Positions 49,509-58,092 of a stretch of 64,000 nt of DNA are shown piece by piece. The notes beneath the pieces are model-generated. The model was given only the letters and a program-made list of their open reading frames with translations. It did no database searches and was not told the origin of the DNA. Source of the stretch: Acidobacteriota bacterium (GTDB lineage Bacteria > Acidobacteriota > Thermoanaerobaculia > Gp7-AA8); contig QHVT01000007.1 of the NCBI GenBank assembly GCA_003223645.1, forward strand, positions 232,531-296,530, in the 5' to 3' direction. Every line of letters begins with the position of its first letter. Positions within the stretch are counted from its first letter, which is position 1. A program made the position numbers and the translations under genes.

Positions 49509-50083
49509 GCCTATCCATCATCACCCTCGGCCACGTTCACACGGAGGATCTCGAGCCTCTCACGAAAACGTTCGAGCACCTCGAACAGCTCGTGCTCGAT
49601 GTTCCGCCGCGTGACGCGCTGACCGATCATCGCGCGGAGCTCAATCGCGCGGTCGACGCGGCGAGCGCGGACTGGATGCTCGTCGTCCGCGAGCGCGAGA
49701 CCATCGATGACGCGCTCGCGCAGGAGATCGCGAGTGCGGCGGCGGGAGGGCGGGCGTGGGGCTTTCGGATTCAGTCGCTCGCGATTTACGCGGGCAAGCC
49801 GCTGCGCATCGCGCAGAACGATCTCGAGCTGCGACTCTTTCATCGACGTCATTTCCTGCGCCGCGGCGACGTTGGCGTGCAGGGAACGGTCGTGCGTCTC
49901 ACGCATCCGCTTCGCGCGAACACGTTCGCATCGGCTGATGAACATCACGACTATCTCGCGCAGAAAGCAGCGAAGCGATCGACGTTGCAACGCGCCGTGA
50001 TGTTCTTTCGCTACTTCCTCGGCGCGCGCACGTTCGACGCGAACACGCTGCGCTATTTGTGGGTCGAATCCGCATTCAAATAG
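49505..50083 (+). CDS. Glycosyltransferase-like protein (family 2-type fragment)
   Basis: 192 residues. SADWMLVVRERETIDDALAQEI and GFRIQSLAIYAGKPLRIA, ELRLFHRRHFLRRGDVGVQG follow the pattern of WaaE/KdtX-like GT2 proteins. The usual Asp-x-Asp is replaced by R-E-R-E, so catalysis is doubtful. The start at GTG lies inside the repeat array; a later start cannot be excluded. Confidence 0.55.
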   Translation: MRLSIITLGHVHTEDLEPLTKTFEHLEQLVLDVPPRDALTDHRAELNRAVDAASADWMLVVRERETIDDALAQEIASAAAGGRAWGFRIQSLAIYAGKPLRIAQNDLELRLFHRRHFLRRGDVGVQGTVVRLTHPLRANTFASADEHHDYLAQKAAKRSTLQRAVMFFRYFLGARTFDANTLRYLWVESAFK

Positions 50084-50104
50084 TTATTTAGTATCATTGG
50101 CGTC

Positions 50105-51415
50105 ATGCGCCGCATCGTGTTCCTCTTCCTCGTTCTCGCTGCCGCTGCGTCCTATGCGGATGTGTTTCGAATCGAGCCGGTTGCGCCGACTTCGGCGTCC
50201 GGCGTTTTCGTTCGCGTTGACACGTTGTGGAACGGCTGCCTTCCGCGTGACGCGAAGGTGACGCGCAACGGTCAAGACGTTGACGTTCTCTGGACCGTGC
50301 CGCGCGGAGGCGGCTGCGTCACCGCGTTCATCCCGTGGTCCGATCGCGTCTCCCTTGGCGCGCTGCCGCCCGGCACGTATAAGGTCACACTGCGCGTCGA
50401 CTCGCCGACCGGATTGCAGACGATCGGCACGAAGACGATCACCGTCGCCGAGGGCGCGTCGGCGTTTCAACTCAATCCCGCGTTCGTCAGCACCACGGGC
50501 GGCATGGTCGAGCTGATCGCACGGGTCCTGTGCGTCGCGAACGGGAGTGACGTGAAGAAGGTCGTCGTCGACGGCGCGGAAGTTCGGATCAACGTCGATC
50601 CCTGTTCCGTGATCGCGTTCCTGCCGCCGCACGCGGCAGGTCCCGTCGACGTATCGGTGCAGGTGAATGACGCGACGTACACGGTGAAGTCGACGCTGCG
50701 CTATCTCGACAGGAGTGCGACGCCGGATGAAGCGACATTCGAGCGCGTGCTCATTCCCGTCCTCTACTTCGGCCCGGGCGCGTTCGGATCGCAGTGGCAG
50801 ACGGATGCAACGCTGCGCAATCTCGCTTCCACACAGTTGCAGTGGTTCTCGAGCGTCGCGTTTCCGACTCTCTGCGACGTCGGCGACTGCGGCGTCCCTT
50901 CGGGCGGAACGTTTGGTCTCTTCGAGTTCGGCAATCGTCCGAAGGGTCTCGTGCTGTTCGTGCCGCGCACGATCTCGGACGACGTGCACTACGGCCTCAT
51001 CGCGCGCGATACGTCGCGTGACGACGGCGCGTGGGGAGCCGAGGTGCGTGTGGTGAGGGAGAAGGACGCGCGGTATGGAAAGTTCGTGATCGAGAACGTG
51101 CCGCTCGACTCGCGCTACCGCACGACGCTGCGCATCTACGCGATCGACGGCGGCGCGTCCGAAGTGAAGATGAGCGCGTTCGTGGGCGATGTCGGCTCCG
51201 TTGCGACAGTCAGAATCGAAGGATGCGACGCACCGCCGTGCAACAGCGCCGATCCGGGATTCGGCACGTTCGACGTCCGCTCGCTCTTCCCGCGCCTGCC
51301 CGACAAATCGCGGATCACGTTGTACATCGAAGCGCCGTCGCTTCGTCCGCACTGGGCGCTGGTCTCAGTCACGAACAACACCACGCAGCACGTGACGGTG
51401 ATCTCGCCGCAATAG
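50105..51415 (+). CDS. Secreted hypothetical protein with Ig/IPT-like N-terminus
   Basis: 436 residues, signal peptide ending AAAASYA. Residues 25-210 are beta-rich, with repeated cysteine pairs and strands like TYKVTLRVDSPTGLQTIG. The C-terminal half (about 215-430) contains FGSQWQTDATLRN and a hydrophilic beta structure ending THWALVSVTNN-type strands. Probably extracellular; no enzyme motif. A TATCAT -10-like hexamer ends 7 bp before the ATG. Confidence 0.7.
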   Translation: MRRIVFLFLVLAAAASYADVFRIEPVAPTSASGVFVRVDTLWNGCLPRDAKVTRNGQDVDVLWTVPRGGGCVTAFIPWSDRVSLGALPPGTYKVTLRVDSPTGLQTIGTKTITVAEGASAFQLNPAFVSTTGGMVELIARVLCVANGSDVKKVVVDGAEVRINVDPCSVIAFLPPHAAGPVDVSVQVNDATYTVKSTLRYLDRSATPDEATFERVLIPVLYFGPGAFGSQWQTDATLRNLASTQLQWFSSVAFPTLCDVGDCGVPSGGTFGLFEFGNRPKGLVLFVPRTISDDVHYGLIARDTSRDDGAWGAEVRVVREKDARYGKFVIENVPLDSRYRTTLRIYAIDGGASEVKMSAFVGDVGSVATVRIEGCDAPPCNSADPGFGTFDVRSLFPRLPDKSRITLYIEAPSLRPHWALVSVTNNTTQHVTVISPQ

Positions 51416-51418
51416 TTT

Positions 51419-51511
51419 CGGTTGCGCGGTCGCGCAGTTACGCGGTTGCGCGGCAATGCAGTGCGTTCGGTTTCCGCGTAACCGAGCGACCGAGCAACCG
51501 CGCAACCGACT
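51419..51511. repeat. GGTTGCGC octamer palindrome between convergent genes
   Basis: Left arm GGTTGCGCGGTCGCGCAGTT; right arm AACCGAGCGACCGAGCAACC. Same family as 1322-1410. Confidence 0.85.
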
Positions 51512-51512
51512 G

Positions 51513-51884
51513 TTAGGCCGTCGCCAGCGCGATCTGCGGACGACGCGGCGCCGCGCGCAAGGTTCCATTCGCGCGGAACTGCCGCGGCGACATGCCGTAG
51601 CGGATGCGGAACTGCTGACGGAAATAGTTCTCGGAGTCGAATCCACAGCGGCGCGCGACCTGCGAGACGCGGAGGGTTCCGCCTTTCAGCAGCCGCGCCG
51701 CTTTCTCGAGTCGCTTCTCTTTGAGGAACTGGCTGAGCAGACGGCCGGTGATGCGATGAAAACGGCCGGAGATGTATTGACGCGTGTAGCCGAGCTCTTT
51801 CGTCACGGCTTCCACCGTCACTTCTTCGTCGGCACGAAGGCGCCGCCGCACCGTTTTGATGAGCGAACGCAGGAGGCCGTCCAT
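51513..51884 (-). CDS. AraC-type DNA-binding protein
   Basis: 123 residues, essentially only the two helix-turn-helix motifs of the AraC family: first VEAVTKELGYTRQYISGRF, second RVSQVARRCGFDSENYFRQQ followed by YGMSPRQFR. There is no ligand-binding domain; it could be controlled by its own level or partners. A perfect 16-bp palindrome lies 50 bp upstream. Confidence 0.85.
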   Translation of the reverse strand: MDGLLRSLIKTVRRRLRADEEVTVEAVTKELGYTRQYISGRFHRITGRLLSQFLKEKRLEKAARLLKGGTLRVSQVARRCGFDSENYFRQQFRIRYGMSPRQFRANGTLRAAPRRPQIALATA

Positions 51885-51934
51885 ACCGCTTCTCCCTTGG
51901 CTACGCTGTCAATGTTGATGACTCAGTGACCGCG

Positions 51935-51950
51935 GTGCTCGCGCGAGCAC
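51935..51950. promoter_or_regulatory. Perfect 16-bp palindrome upstream of the AraC-type gene
   Basis: GTGCTCGCGCGAGCAC, centred about 58 bp before the start codon. Candidate operator in the promoter region. Confidence 0.45.
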
Positions 51951-52003
51951 TCCGGCTGCTGTTCCCATGACCTTTTTTGGATGGAAACAATGATAGCGCA
52001 GCG

Positions 52004-52318
52004 TTACCGCTTCGTCCAACGATTCGCGTCGCGCGTGCGAAATTTCGCCATCATGTCGGCGAATGCGCGGTCGAGATCGACGCCGAGTGAATTCGCGAGA
52101 CAGACCAGCACGAAGATCGTGTCGGCGATCTCTCCGGCAACGTCGCCCGCGTCTTCGTCTTCCTTCGGCTTCTTGCCGCCATAGTGATGCATCAGCACGC
52201 GCGCGAGCTCTCCGACTTCCTCGGTGACGCGCGCAAGCATCGGCAGCGGCGCGAAATAGCCTTCCTCGAATTGCGAGATCCACTCGTCGACTTCCTGCTG
52301 AATCGGTGCAAACGACAT
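52004..52318 (-). CDS. MazG-like nucleotide pyrophosphohydrolase
   Basis: 104 residues. EEVGELARV (E-E-x-x-E) and EIADTIFVLVCLANSLGVDL (E-x-x-D) are the paired motifs of all-alpha NTP pyrophosphatases. Single-domain MazG proteins remove damaged or excess (d)NTPs. No partner gene nearby. Confidence 0.85.
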   Translation of the reverse strand: MSFAPIQQEVDEWISQFEEGYFAPLPMLARVTEEVGELARVLMHHYGGKKPKEDEDAGDVAGEIADTIFVLVCLANSLGVDLDRAFADMMAKFRTRDANRWTKR

Positions 52319-52319
52319 T

Positions 52320-52394
52320 GAGCCTCCCAGTCTCTCGGCCTCCTGGCCTCCCAGTCTTTCTTGGAGGCTGGGAGGCTTGGAGGCTCGGAGGCCG
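52320..52394. repeat. CCTCCTGGCC word palindrome
   Basis: Left arm CTCGGCCTCCTGGCCTCCCA; right arm TTGGAGGCTGGGAGGCTTGG. Same family as 25676-25775. Confidence 0.85.
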
Positions 52395-52396
52395 AA

Positions 52397-52475
52397 TCCT
52401 CGGTTGCGCAGTCACTCGGTTGCGCGGCACTCGGTTCTCCCGCGAAACCGCGCGACCGAGCAACCGCGTAACAGG
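52397..52475. repeat. CGGTTGCG octamer palindrome
   Basis: Left arm CGGTTGCGCAGTCACTCGGT; right arm GCGCGACCGAGCAACCGCGT. It directly abuts the previous palindrome of another family, upstream of the transglycosylase gene. Confidence 0.85.
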
Positions 52476-52499
52476 GGACTAGGATAAACTGACTCAGCA

Positions 52500-53180
52500 A
52501 TGCGCATGATTGGTGCGGGGGTCGCCGTCCTGATGGTCGCGACGGTGGCGAGCGGAGACGTTCGCCTCAAAGTGCAGAAGGACGGGAAGAAGATCATCTA
52601 CAACGTCGGCGGCATGAGCTCCGGCAAGGGCACCGATTACAACTGGCTGGCCAAGCGGCACGACCGCCGGTCGAAGTACGACGCGATCATCGAGCGCTAC
52701 GCGAAAAAATATCGCGTCGATCCCGTCCTCGTGCGCGCCGTCATCCAGGTCGAGTCCGATTTCAATCCGCTCTGCGTGTCGCACAAAGGCGCGCGCGGTT
52801 TGATGCAGCTCATCCCCGAGACCGCGCGCCGCTACGGCGTCACCGAGCTCCACGATCCCGATCAGAACATTCACGGCGGCATTCGCTATCTCGCCGACCT
52901 CCTAGACATGTTCAACGACGATCTCTCGCGCGCGCTCGCGGCGTACAACGCGGGCGAGGGTGCGGTGCAGAAGCACGGCGGGATTCCGCCGTATGACGAA
53001 ACGACCGAGTACGTGCATCGCGCGCTGACGGTGTATTACGGCCGTCCTTACGGCGGCGGCGCGGTTTCGTTCTCCGGACGACGTGGCGGCGCGAAGCTGC
53101 GCGGCGGATTCGGCGCGAGTCTCGTCCCGCCGATCGCGGCCACACTTTTGCCCGGCGCAAGGTACCTCGGGACGAACTAG
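52500..53180 (+). CDS. Lytic transglycosylase (SLT domain)
   Basis: 226 residues with an N-terminal signal peptide (about 1-19). SLT fold with catalytic Glu85 (VIQVESDFNP), GARGLMQLIPETARRYGV and ALAAYNAGEGAVQKHGGIPP. It cleaves peptidoglycan glycan strands to anhydro-muropeptides. The C-terminal extension is glycine-rich. Confidence 0.9.
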   Translation: MRMIGAGVAVLMVATVASGDVRLKVQKDGKKIIYNVGGMSSGKGTDYNWLAKRHDRRSKYDAIIERYAKKYRVDPVLVRAVIQVESDFNPLCVSHKGARGLMQLIPETARRYGVTELHDPDQNIHGGIRYLADLLDMFNDDLSRALAAYNAGEGAVQKHGGIPPYDETTEYVHRALTVYYGRPYGGGAVSFSGRRGGAKLRGGFGASLVPPIAATLLPGARYLGTN

Positions 53181-53254
53181 TGGAGCGGCGGCCGCCCTCG
53201 ACCGCCGACGCCCTCGCGAAAAATCGGCGGCCGAAGCCGCCGCCGCTCCACCTT
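53180..53254. repeat. GTGGAGCGGC palindrome
   Basis: Arms GTGGAGCGGCGGCCGCC and GGCGGCCGAAGCCGCCGCC / GCTCCAC with an inner CTCGACC.. segment. It begins at the stop codon of the transglycosylase gene. Second copy of the element at 13344-13413. Confidence 0.85.
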
Positions 53255-53262
53255 CTCCACGG

Positions 53263-53268
53263 TACAAT
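53263..53268 (+). promoter_or_regulatory. -10 hexamer of TPR-AIM24 gene
   Basis: TACAAT ending 9 bp before the ATG; suggests a leaderless or near-leaderless mRNA. No clear -35. Confidence 0.4.
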
Positions 53269-53277
53269 CGCCGCCAC

Positions 53278-54615
53278 ATGCCCGAGCGCTCGCCGGCAGT
53301 CGTGCCTCCATTCGATCAAGGTGTTTTCCTCCTGCACTACAACCGCGGGCGGGAGGCGTTTCAGGAAGGGCGCTACGCCGAGGCGCGGCAGCAGCTGGAA
53401 TCCGCGCAGCGGCTGCGGCCCGATGACGCGGACGTGCTGAATCTGCTCGGGCTCGTGTATTTCAAGACGAATGCGTTCCCCGAAGCCGAGGTCATTTATC
53501 GAAGACTGATTCGCGAGAATCCGAACGTCTTCATCCTGCACTCGAACCTCGGGCTGATTCTCTTCAAACAGAGCAAGCACGACGAAGCGGAAAATTTTCT
53601 GCGGCGCGCGATCGAGCTGCGTCCGAACTACGCGAAGTCGCATCTCTACCTCGGACTGCTTTACCGGCAGCGGCGAAAATATGCAGACGCGCTCGAACAT
53701 TTGAAATTCGCGGGCGCGGACAAACTCGTGCGCGAAGTCGAAGCGGAGATGCGTCCGCCGGCGCCCGCGCCGAAGCCTGTCACGCAACCCGCGGCAGCGG
53801 CGCCGAAGCGCGTCATCACCGAGAAAATCGCCGCGATCCAAACCGACGACATCACGCGCGCGGCGATGGAGCACCGCACGCAGCCCGGCAAAGTCGCGAC
53901 TCCGTCGGTGACCGCGGAGATTCCGAAGATCACGCTGCCCGATCCCGCGCACGTCACCGCCGCGCGCAAGCTGCAGGACGCGGTTGACGAGACACAGCAC
54001 ATCGAAGCGAAAGTCATCGACGTCGCGCGCAAGATCGAAGGCGCGTCGAAGACGTTTGCGCTGCACGAAAACGGCTTCCTCGAGATCAACTTCGCGCGCA
54101 GCGTCCACGTCAAGCGCGGCACCGTGTCGAGCTACTCCGGCAATCTCAAATTCGTCGCCGAGTCCGGACTCCTCGGCACCACCGCGCAGACGCTCGTCAA
54201 AGCGGTCGGGCAGGGAAAGATCTTCGTGTACGAGAAGGGACGCAAGACGTTCCTCCTCGACCTCAACGACGAGTTCATCTACGTCGAAGGCCGCAACCTC
54301 CTCGGACTCGAAGACTCGCTGACCTACCGCGTCGAGCCGATCTACGACGGGTCATACCAGCGAAAAATCGACACCGTCAAAATCTTCGGCAAAGGCTCGC
54401 TCGCGATCTCGACGTCGATCGAGCCGCTCACACTCCGCGTGACGAAGGAGTACCCGCTCTCCATTTCGTCAAACGCGCTCGTCGCCTGGACCGGCGATCT
54501 CATCCCGACCGTCGTCGACGATCAGTCCCTCGAGCACGTGATGATCGAGACCGAGGGCGTGGTGGGATTCAAGATTCGGTTTGAAGGGGATGGCGTTGTC
54601 GTGAGCGAGCAGTAG
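53278..54615 (+). CDS. TPR repeat protein with C-terminal AIM24-like domain
   Basis: 445 residues from ATG 53278. Four TPRs cover about 17-150 (for example AREAFQEGRYAEARQQLESA, then NLLGLVYFKTNAFPEAEVIY). A Pro/Ala linker (155-175) precedes a beta-rich AIM24/DUF124 domain from about 255 to the end (GFLEINFARSVHVKRGTVSS, GKIFVYEKGRKTFLLDL). AIM24-type proteins are of unknown biochemical function. Confidence 0.85.
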   Translation: MPERSPAVVPPFDQGVFLLHYNRGREAFQEGRYAEARQQLESAQRLRPDDADVLNLLGLVYFKTNAFPEAEVIYRRLIRENPNVFILHSNLGLILFKQSKHDEAENFLRRAIELRPNYAKSHLYLGLLYRQRRKYADALEHLKFAGADKLVREVEAEMRPPAPAPKPVTQPAAAAPKRVITEKIAAIQTDDITRAAMEHRTQPGKVATPSVTAEIPKITLPDPAHVTAARKLQDAVDETQHIEAKVIDVARKIEGASKTFALHENGFLEINFARSVHVKRGTVSSYSGNLKFVAESGLLGTTAQTLVKAVGQGKIFVYEKGRKTFLLDLNDEFIYVEGRNLLGLEDSLTYRVEPIYDGSYQRKIDTVKIFGKGSLAISTSIEPLTLRVTKEYPLSISSNALVAWTGDLIPTVVDDQSLEHVMIETEGVVGFKIRFEGDGVVVSEQ

Positions 54616-54692
54616 AGGACAAGGCTCACGGGCGCATGGGCTCAGAGGCTCATAGCAGTTCTGTGAGCCTATGCGCCTGTGAGCCCATGCGC
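54616..54692. repeat. GGCTCACG word palindrome between convergent genes
   Basis: Arms AGGCTCACGGGCGCATGGGC and GAGCCTATGCGCCTGTGAGC. Same family as 48571-48648. Confidence 0.85.
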
Positions 54693-55181
54693 CTACTCCT
54701 CGTGCGCCGCGCCCCATTCCATCGCCAACCTGTACGCCTCGCGTAAACCCTCATCGCGCTCCCAGCTTGCGAAGAACGGCCGTACGGCCGCATCTTCGAA
54801 CGCGTGTTCGAGGACGCCGCAGAGGATGCGGTTGCGCATGGCGTGGTCGCCGCTGCGATAGAGTTTGTCGAGGTCGGTCGCGATGCCGCGCAGTACCTTG
54901 TTGCTGCGCCACTTCTTGAGACACGCGGCCAATTCCCAGGCGGCTTCGTATCCGCCGTGAAGGTAATCGCCGCCGGGCGGATTTTCTTCGATGCACCGCA
55001 AGAGATAGCGGCGCGAAAAGTCGATGGAATCGTCCCCGAGAAGTTCAGGATGCGAGCGCGTCAGCTCGTACACCGCGCCCCACGTCAACAGATCGCCGGA
55101 ATCGATCCATCGCCGCACGTCTTCGCGCGTGACCGCGTCGTCGCTGTCGAGATGGCGCGCGGCCTCGGCGTACGTGGACAT
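54693..55181 (-). CDS. Helical hypothetical protein
   Basis: 162 residues, acidic and alpha-helical. There are no TM segments and no motif I recognise. It starts 4 bp after the CPBP protease gene ends, so it is translated from the same transcript. Confidence 0.7.
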   Translation of the reverse strand: MSTYAEAARHLDSDDAVTREDVRRWIDSGDLLTWGAVYELTRSHPELLGDDSIDFSRRYLLRCIEENPPGGDYLHGGYEAAWELAACLKKWRSNKVLRGIATDLDKLYRSGDHAMRNRILCGVLEHAFEDAAVRPFFASWERDEGLREAYRLAMEWGAAHEE

Positions 55182-55185
55182 GGCG

Positions 55186-55977
55186 TCACGCGCCCGCGCC
55201 CATCAGCTTGAATGCGATCGGCACGAGGACGAAGAGCTGGATTGCGTCGAAGACGCCATGTGCGATCACCCCAGGCAGCACGTTTTTCGTGCGATAGAAC
55301 GCGAGGCCGATGATCGTGGAGATCACGAACACGCCGATCAGCAATAGCGGATTGCCGTACGAGAAATGCGCGAGTGCGAAGAGGACGGTCGACGCGATGA
55401 GGCCGATGCGCTTCTGCAGGAACGAGCGGAAGAACAGCTCCTCGACCGTCATCGCCGTAAAGACGATCACGGCTTTCTTCCACAGCGGCAGCGCGGCCAT
55501 CCAGATGATCGCCGCGGGCGGCTCGCCCGGCTCATCGAGCACGCCGGTCGCGCGGAGGATCAGCGACACGATGAGCGCGAAGAGGATCGTGATGATCCAT
55601 CCGGCGACGCCGACGCTCAATCCGATCGCCGCGACTTCAACCGGCTTCTCGTGGCGGATGTTGAAAAACTCCCGCAAATTCGGCCGGCCGGTCAGCAGCC
55701 ACCAGCCGAGGAGGAACGCGAGCAGAATGAAGTGCAGCGTGAAGAGCGAATAGAACGGCGCGCCTTTGAGCTGCTTCAGCGTGGGCGGCGCGAGCGCGGA
55801 GCCGGTGATCATCACCGCCAGCATCAGCATCAGCACGCCGAGGAGCAGATACGCGATGTACTTCGCGGCGGGATTCGGGAAACGATCGCAGCTGAGGAGG
55901 CCGGTCGTTTCATTGAGGATGACGATCGCGAGCCACACGATCACCACGAACGCGACGGAGACGGCGAACGGAATCAT
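55186..55977 (-). CDS. CPBP family intramembrane metalloprotease
   Basis: 263 residues, about seven TM segments. Motif 1 EE-x3-R is E179-E180-L-F-F-R184; motif 2 is H204 (ALAHFSYGN) and motif 3 H240 (VIAHGVFDA), together forming the metal site of the CAAX/Rce1-like proteases. The start shares a base with the stop of the upstream molybdopterin oxidoreductase gene (TAATG). Confidence 0.85.
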   Translation of the reverse strand: MIPFAVSVAFVVIVWLAIVILNETTGLLSCDRFPNPAAKYIAYLLLGVLMLMLAVMITGSALAPPTLKQLKGAPFYSLFTLHFILLAFLLGWWLLTGRPNLREFFNIRHEKPVEVAAIGLSVGVAGWIITILFALIVSLILRATGVLDEPGEPPAAIIWMAALPLWKKAVIVFTAMTVEELFFRSFLQKRIGLIASTVLFALAHFSYGNPLLLIGVFVISTIIGLAFYRTKNVLPGVIAHGVFDAIQLFVLVPIAFKLMGAGA

Positions 55978-58025
55978 TAGTGGACTCGCACCTCGACGAG
56001 ATTGTCGAAGAACGTTGCGCCGTTGCCGATGTCTGTAACGGCCTGCGATGTCGTGTGATTCGCGTTGCGCCCGTCGTCAGACAACTTCGCCCACCAGATC
56101 GACGGAGCGACCACGACTCCCGGCCGCACGCGATCGGTGACCACCGCCTCCGCGGTAAACGATCCGCGGTCATTGAAGATGGTGACTTTCTTTCCGTCGT
56201 TGATCCCGCGCGGCTTCGCGTCGTCGGCGTGAATCTCCAGCGTCGGCTTTCCCGCGGAGCGGCGCAGCGACACGACGTTGACGAACGTCGAGTTGAGAAA
56301 CGAATGCGCGGGCGGAGAGATGAGCGCGAGCGGAAATCGTTTCGCGAGCTCGGGATCGCGCTCGCCTGATTCGTACGGCGGCACGTATTCGGGCAGAAGA
56401 TCGAGTCCTTTCGCGACCGCGCGCTGCGAGGCGATCTCGATCTTGCCGCTCGGCGTCGGCACGTGCGCGCCGATGCGGTACGGCAAGTGCGGTGATCCGA
56501 CATCGAGGCGGATGGAGCCGCGCTCTTTCAATTCATCGAGCGTGAACGGCATCCCGGACAGCACCTGTCGCATCATCGTCTCGTCGCTCTCGCGCAGCTC
56601 CGGCGCGTCGAGATTCATGCGCGCGGCGAGACGGCGAAAGATTTCGCTGTTCGGCAGCGACTCGCCGAGGGGAGCGATCGCGCGGCGGTTGTACATCATG
56701 TACAGATGGCCGTAGGCCTTGTGCAGATCGTCGTGCTCGAGCTGCGTCGTCGCGGGCAGCAACACGTCGGCGTAGTCGGCGGTGTCGGTCTGGAAGTGTT
56801 CGAGGACGACGGTGAACAGATCGTCGCGTTTCAATCCGGCGATCACGTTCTCGCGATCGGGCGCGATCGAGCCGGGATTCGAGTTGTAGACGACCAGCGC
56901 CTTCACGGGCGGATCGTCGGTCTTCGTCAGCGCCTCGCCGAGGCGCGTCATGTTGATCATGCGCGTACCGGGAGGCGAGAGGTCCTTCCGCTCCAACGCG
57001 GAGAGGTTGAGCTCGTGAAACGTGCCGCTCGTCGAAAGCAGACATCCGCCGCCGACGTCGTTCCACGCGCCGGTGACGGCGGGGAGGAGCGAGATCGCGC
57101 GCACGGCCGATCCGCCGCCGCCGTGTCGCTGCAATCCGTAGTTGAGGCGGATGAACGTCGGGCGCGTCGTCGCGTAGCGATGCGCGAGGTCTTCGATCAC
57201 CGACGGCTCGACGCGGCAAATGTGCGCGACTTTTTCCGGCGCGTAATCGCGCAGTACGCGATCGCGCAGTCCTTCCCAGCCAAGCGTCATCGCTTCGAGG
57301 TACGCGCGATCTTCGAGGCCGTCGCGGAAAATCACGTGCATCATCGACAACGCGAACGCGCCGTCGCTGCCGGGCCGCAGCGGGATGTGCTCGTCGCTCG
57401 CCAGCGCCGTGCGCGTGCGCAGCGGATCGAGGCAGACGATCTTCGCGCCGTTGTCTTTGGCCTTGCGGATGAACGGCCAGAGATGCGGATTCGCGGTGAG
57501 CGTGTTCGTGCCCCACAAAAAAATCAGCTTCGCTTCGCCGACGGTTTCCGGATCGGTCCCCATCCGCGTTCCGTACGTCACGTTCAGCGCCTCGGCGCCG
57601 GCGCTCGCGCAAATCGTGCGTTCGAGCAGCGATGCGCCGAGAGAGTGAAAGAAACGGCGGTCCATCGACTCGCCCTGAATGAGACCCATCGTGCCGGCGT
57701 ACGAGTAGGGGAGGATGGCCTGCGCGCCGTGCTCGTCGATCACGCTCTGCAGTCGCGCCGCGATCAGGTCGAGCGCTTCGTCCCACGTCGCGCGGCGAAA
57801 TTTTCCCTCGCCCTTCGCGCCGGTGCGGATTTGCGGCTGGAGCAAACGCTCGTCGTGATACGTGCGTTCGAGATACTTCGCGACCTTCGTGCAGAGAAAT
57901 CCCTGCGTGAACGGATGCTCGGGATCGCCGGCCATGCGGATCGCGCGGCCGTCGTCGTCGACGGTGACGAGCATGGAGCAGGTGTCGGGGCAATCGTGGG
58001 GACAAACGGCGCGGATGACTTCCAT
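55977..58025 (-). CDS. Molybdopterin oxidoreductase with [4Fe-4S] cluster
   Basis: 682 residues. The N-terminal cluster motif is C8-x3-C12-x3-C16 and C45 (CPHDCPDTC ... FLC). The core includes GxNTLTANPHLWP, LDPLRTRTA and a C-terminal dinucleotide-binding domain (PLALISPPAHSFLNSTF). It is close to the assimilatory/unclassified DMSO reductase superfamily. There is no Tat signal; the N-terminus starts at the cluster, so it is likely cytosolic. No dedicated partner subunit or cofactor genes are adjacent. Confidence 0.9.
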   Translation of the reverse strand: MEVIRAVCPHDCPDTCSMLVTVDDDGRAIRMAGDPEHPFTQGFLCTKVAKYLERTYHDERLLQPQIRTGAKGEGKFRRATWDEALDLIAARLQSVIDEHGAQAILPYSYAGTMGLIQGESMDRRFFHSLGASLLERTICASAGAEALNVTYGTRMGTDPETVGEAKLIFLWGTNTLTANPHLWPFIRKAKDNGAKIVCLDPLRTRTALASDEHIPLRPGSDGAFALSMMHVIFRDGLEDRAYLEAMTLGWEGLRDRVLRDYAPEKVAHICRVEPSVIEDLAHRYATTRPTFIRLNYGLQRHGGGGSAVRAISLLPAVTGAWNDVGGGCLLSTSGTFHELNLSALERKDLSPPGTRMINMTRLGEALTKTDDPPVKALVVYNSNPGSIAPDRENVIAGLKRDDLFTVVLEHFQTDTADYADVLLPATTQLEHDDLHKAYGHLYMMYNRRAIAPLGESLPNSEIFRRLAARMNLDAPELRESDETMMRQVLSGMPFTLDELKERGSIRLDVGSPHLPYRIGAHVPTPSGKIEIASQRAVAKGLDLLPEYVPPYESGERDPELAKRFPLALISPPAHSFLNSTFVNVVSLRRSAGKPTLEIHADDAKPRGINDGKKVTIFNDRGSFTAEAVVTDRVRPGVVVAPSIWWAKLSDDGRNANHTTSQAVTDIGNGATFFDNLVEVRVH

Positions 58026-58092
58026 TCACCGGGAGTTTAGCGCGATGTCACATCCATTCGCTGGAGGGGGTGATGCAAAATCAGCACATCGC

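Noticed and set aside
57862-58092. Upstream extension of the DUF5916 gene
   Set aside because: It lies over the N-terminal iron-sulfur motif of the divergent oxidoreductase, and the ATG at 58093 has a proper signal peptide.
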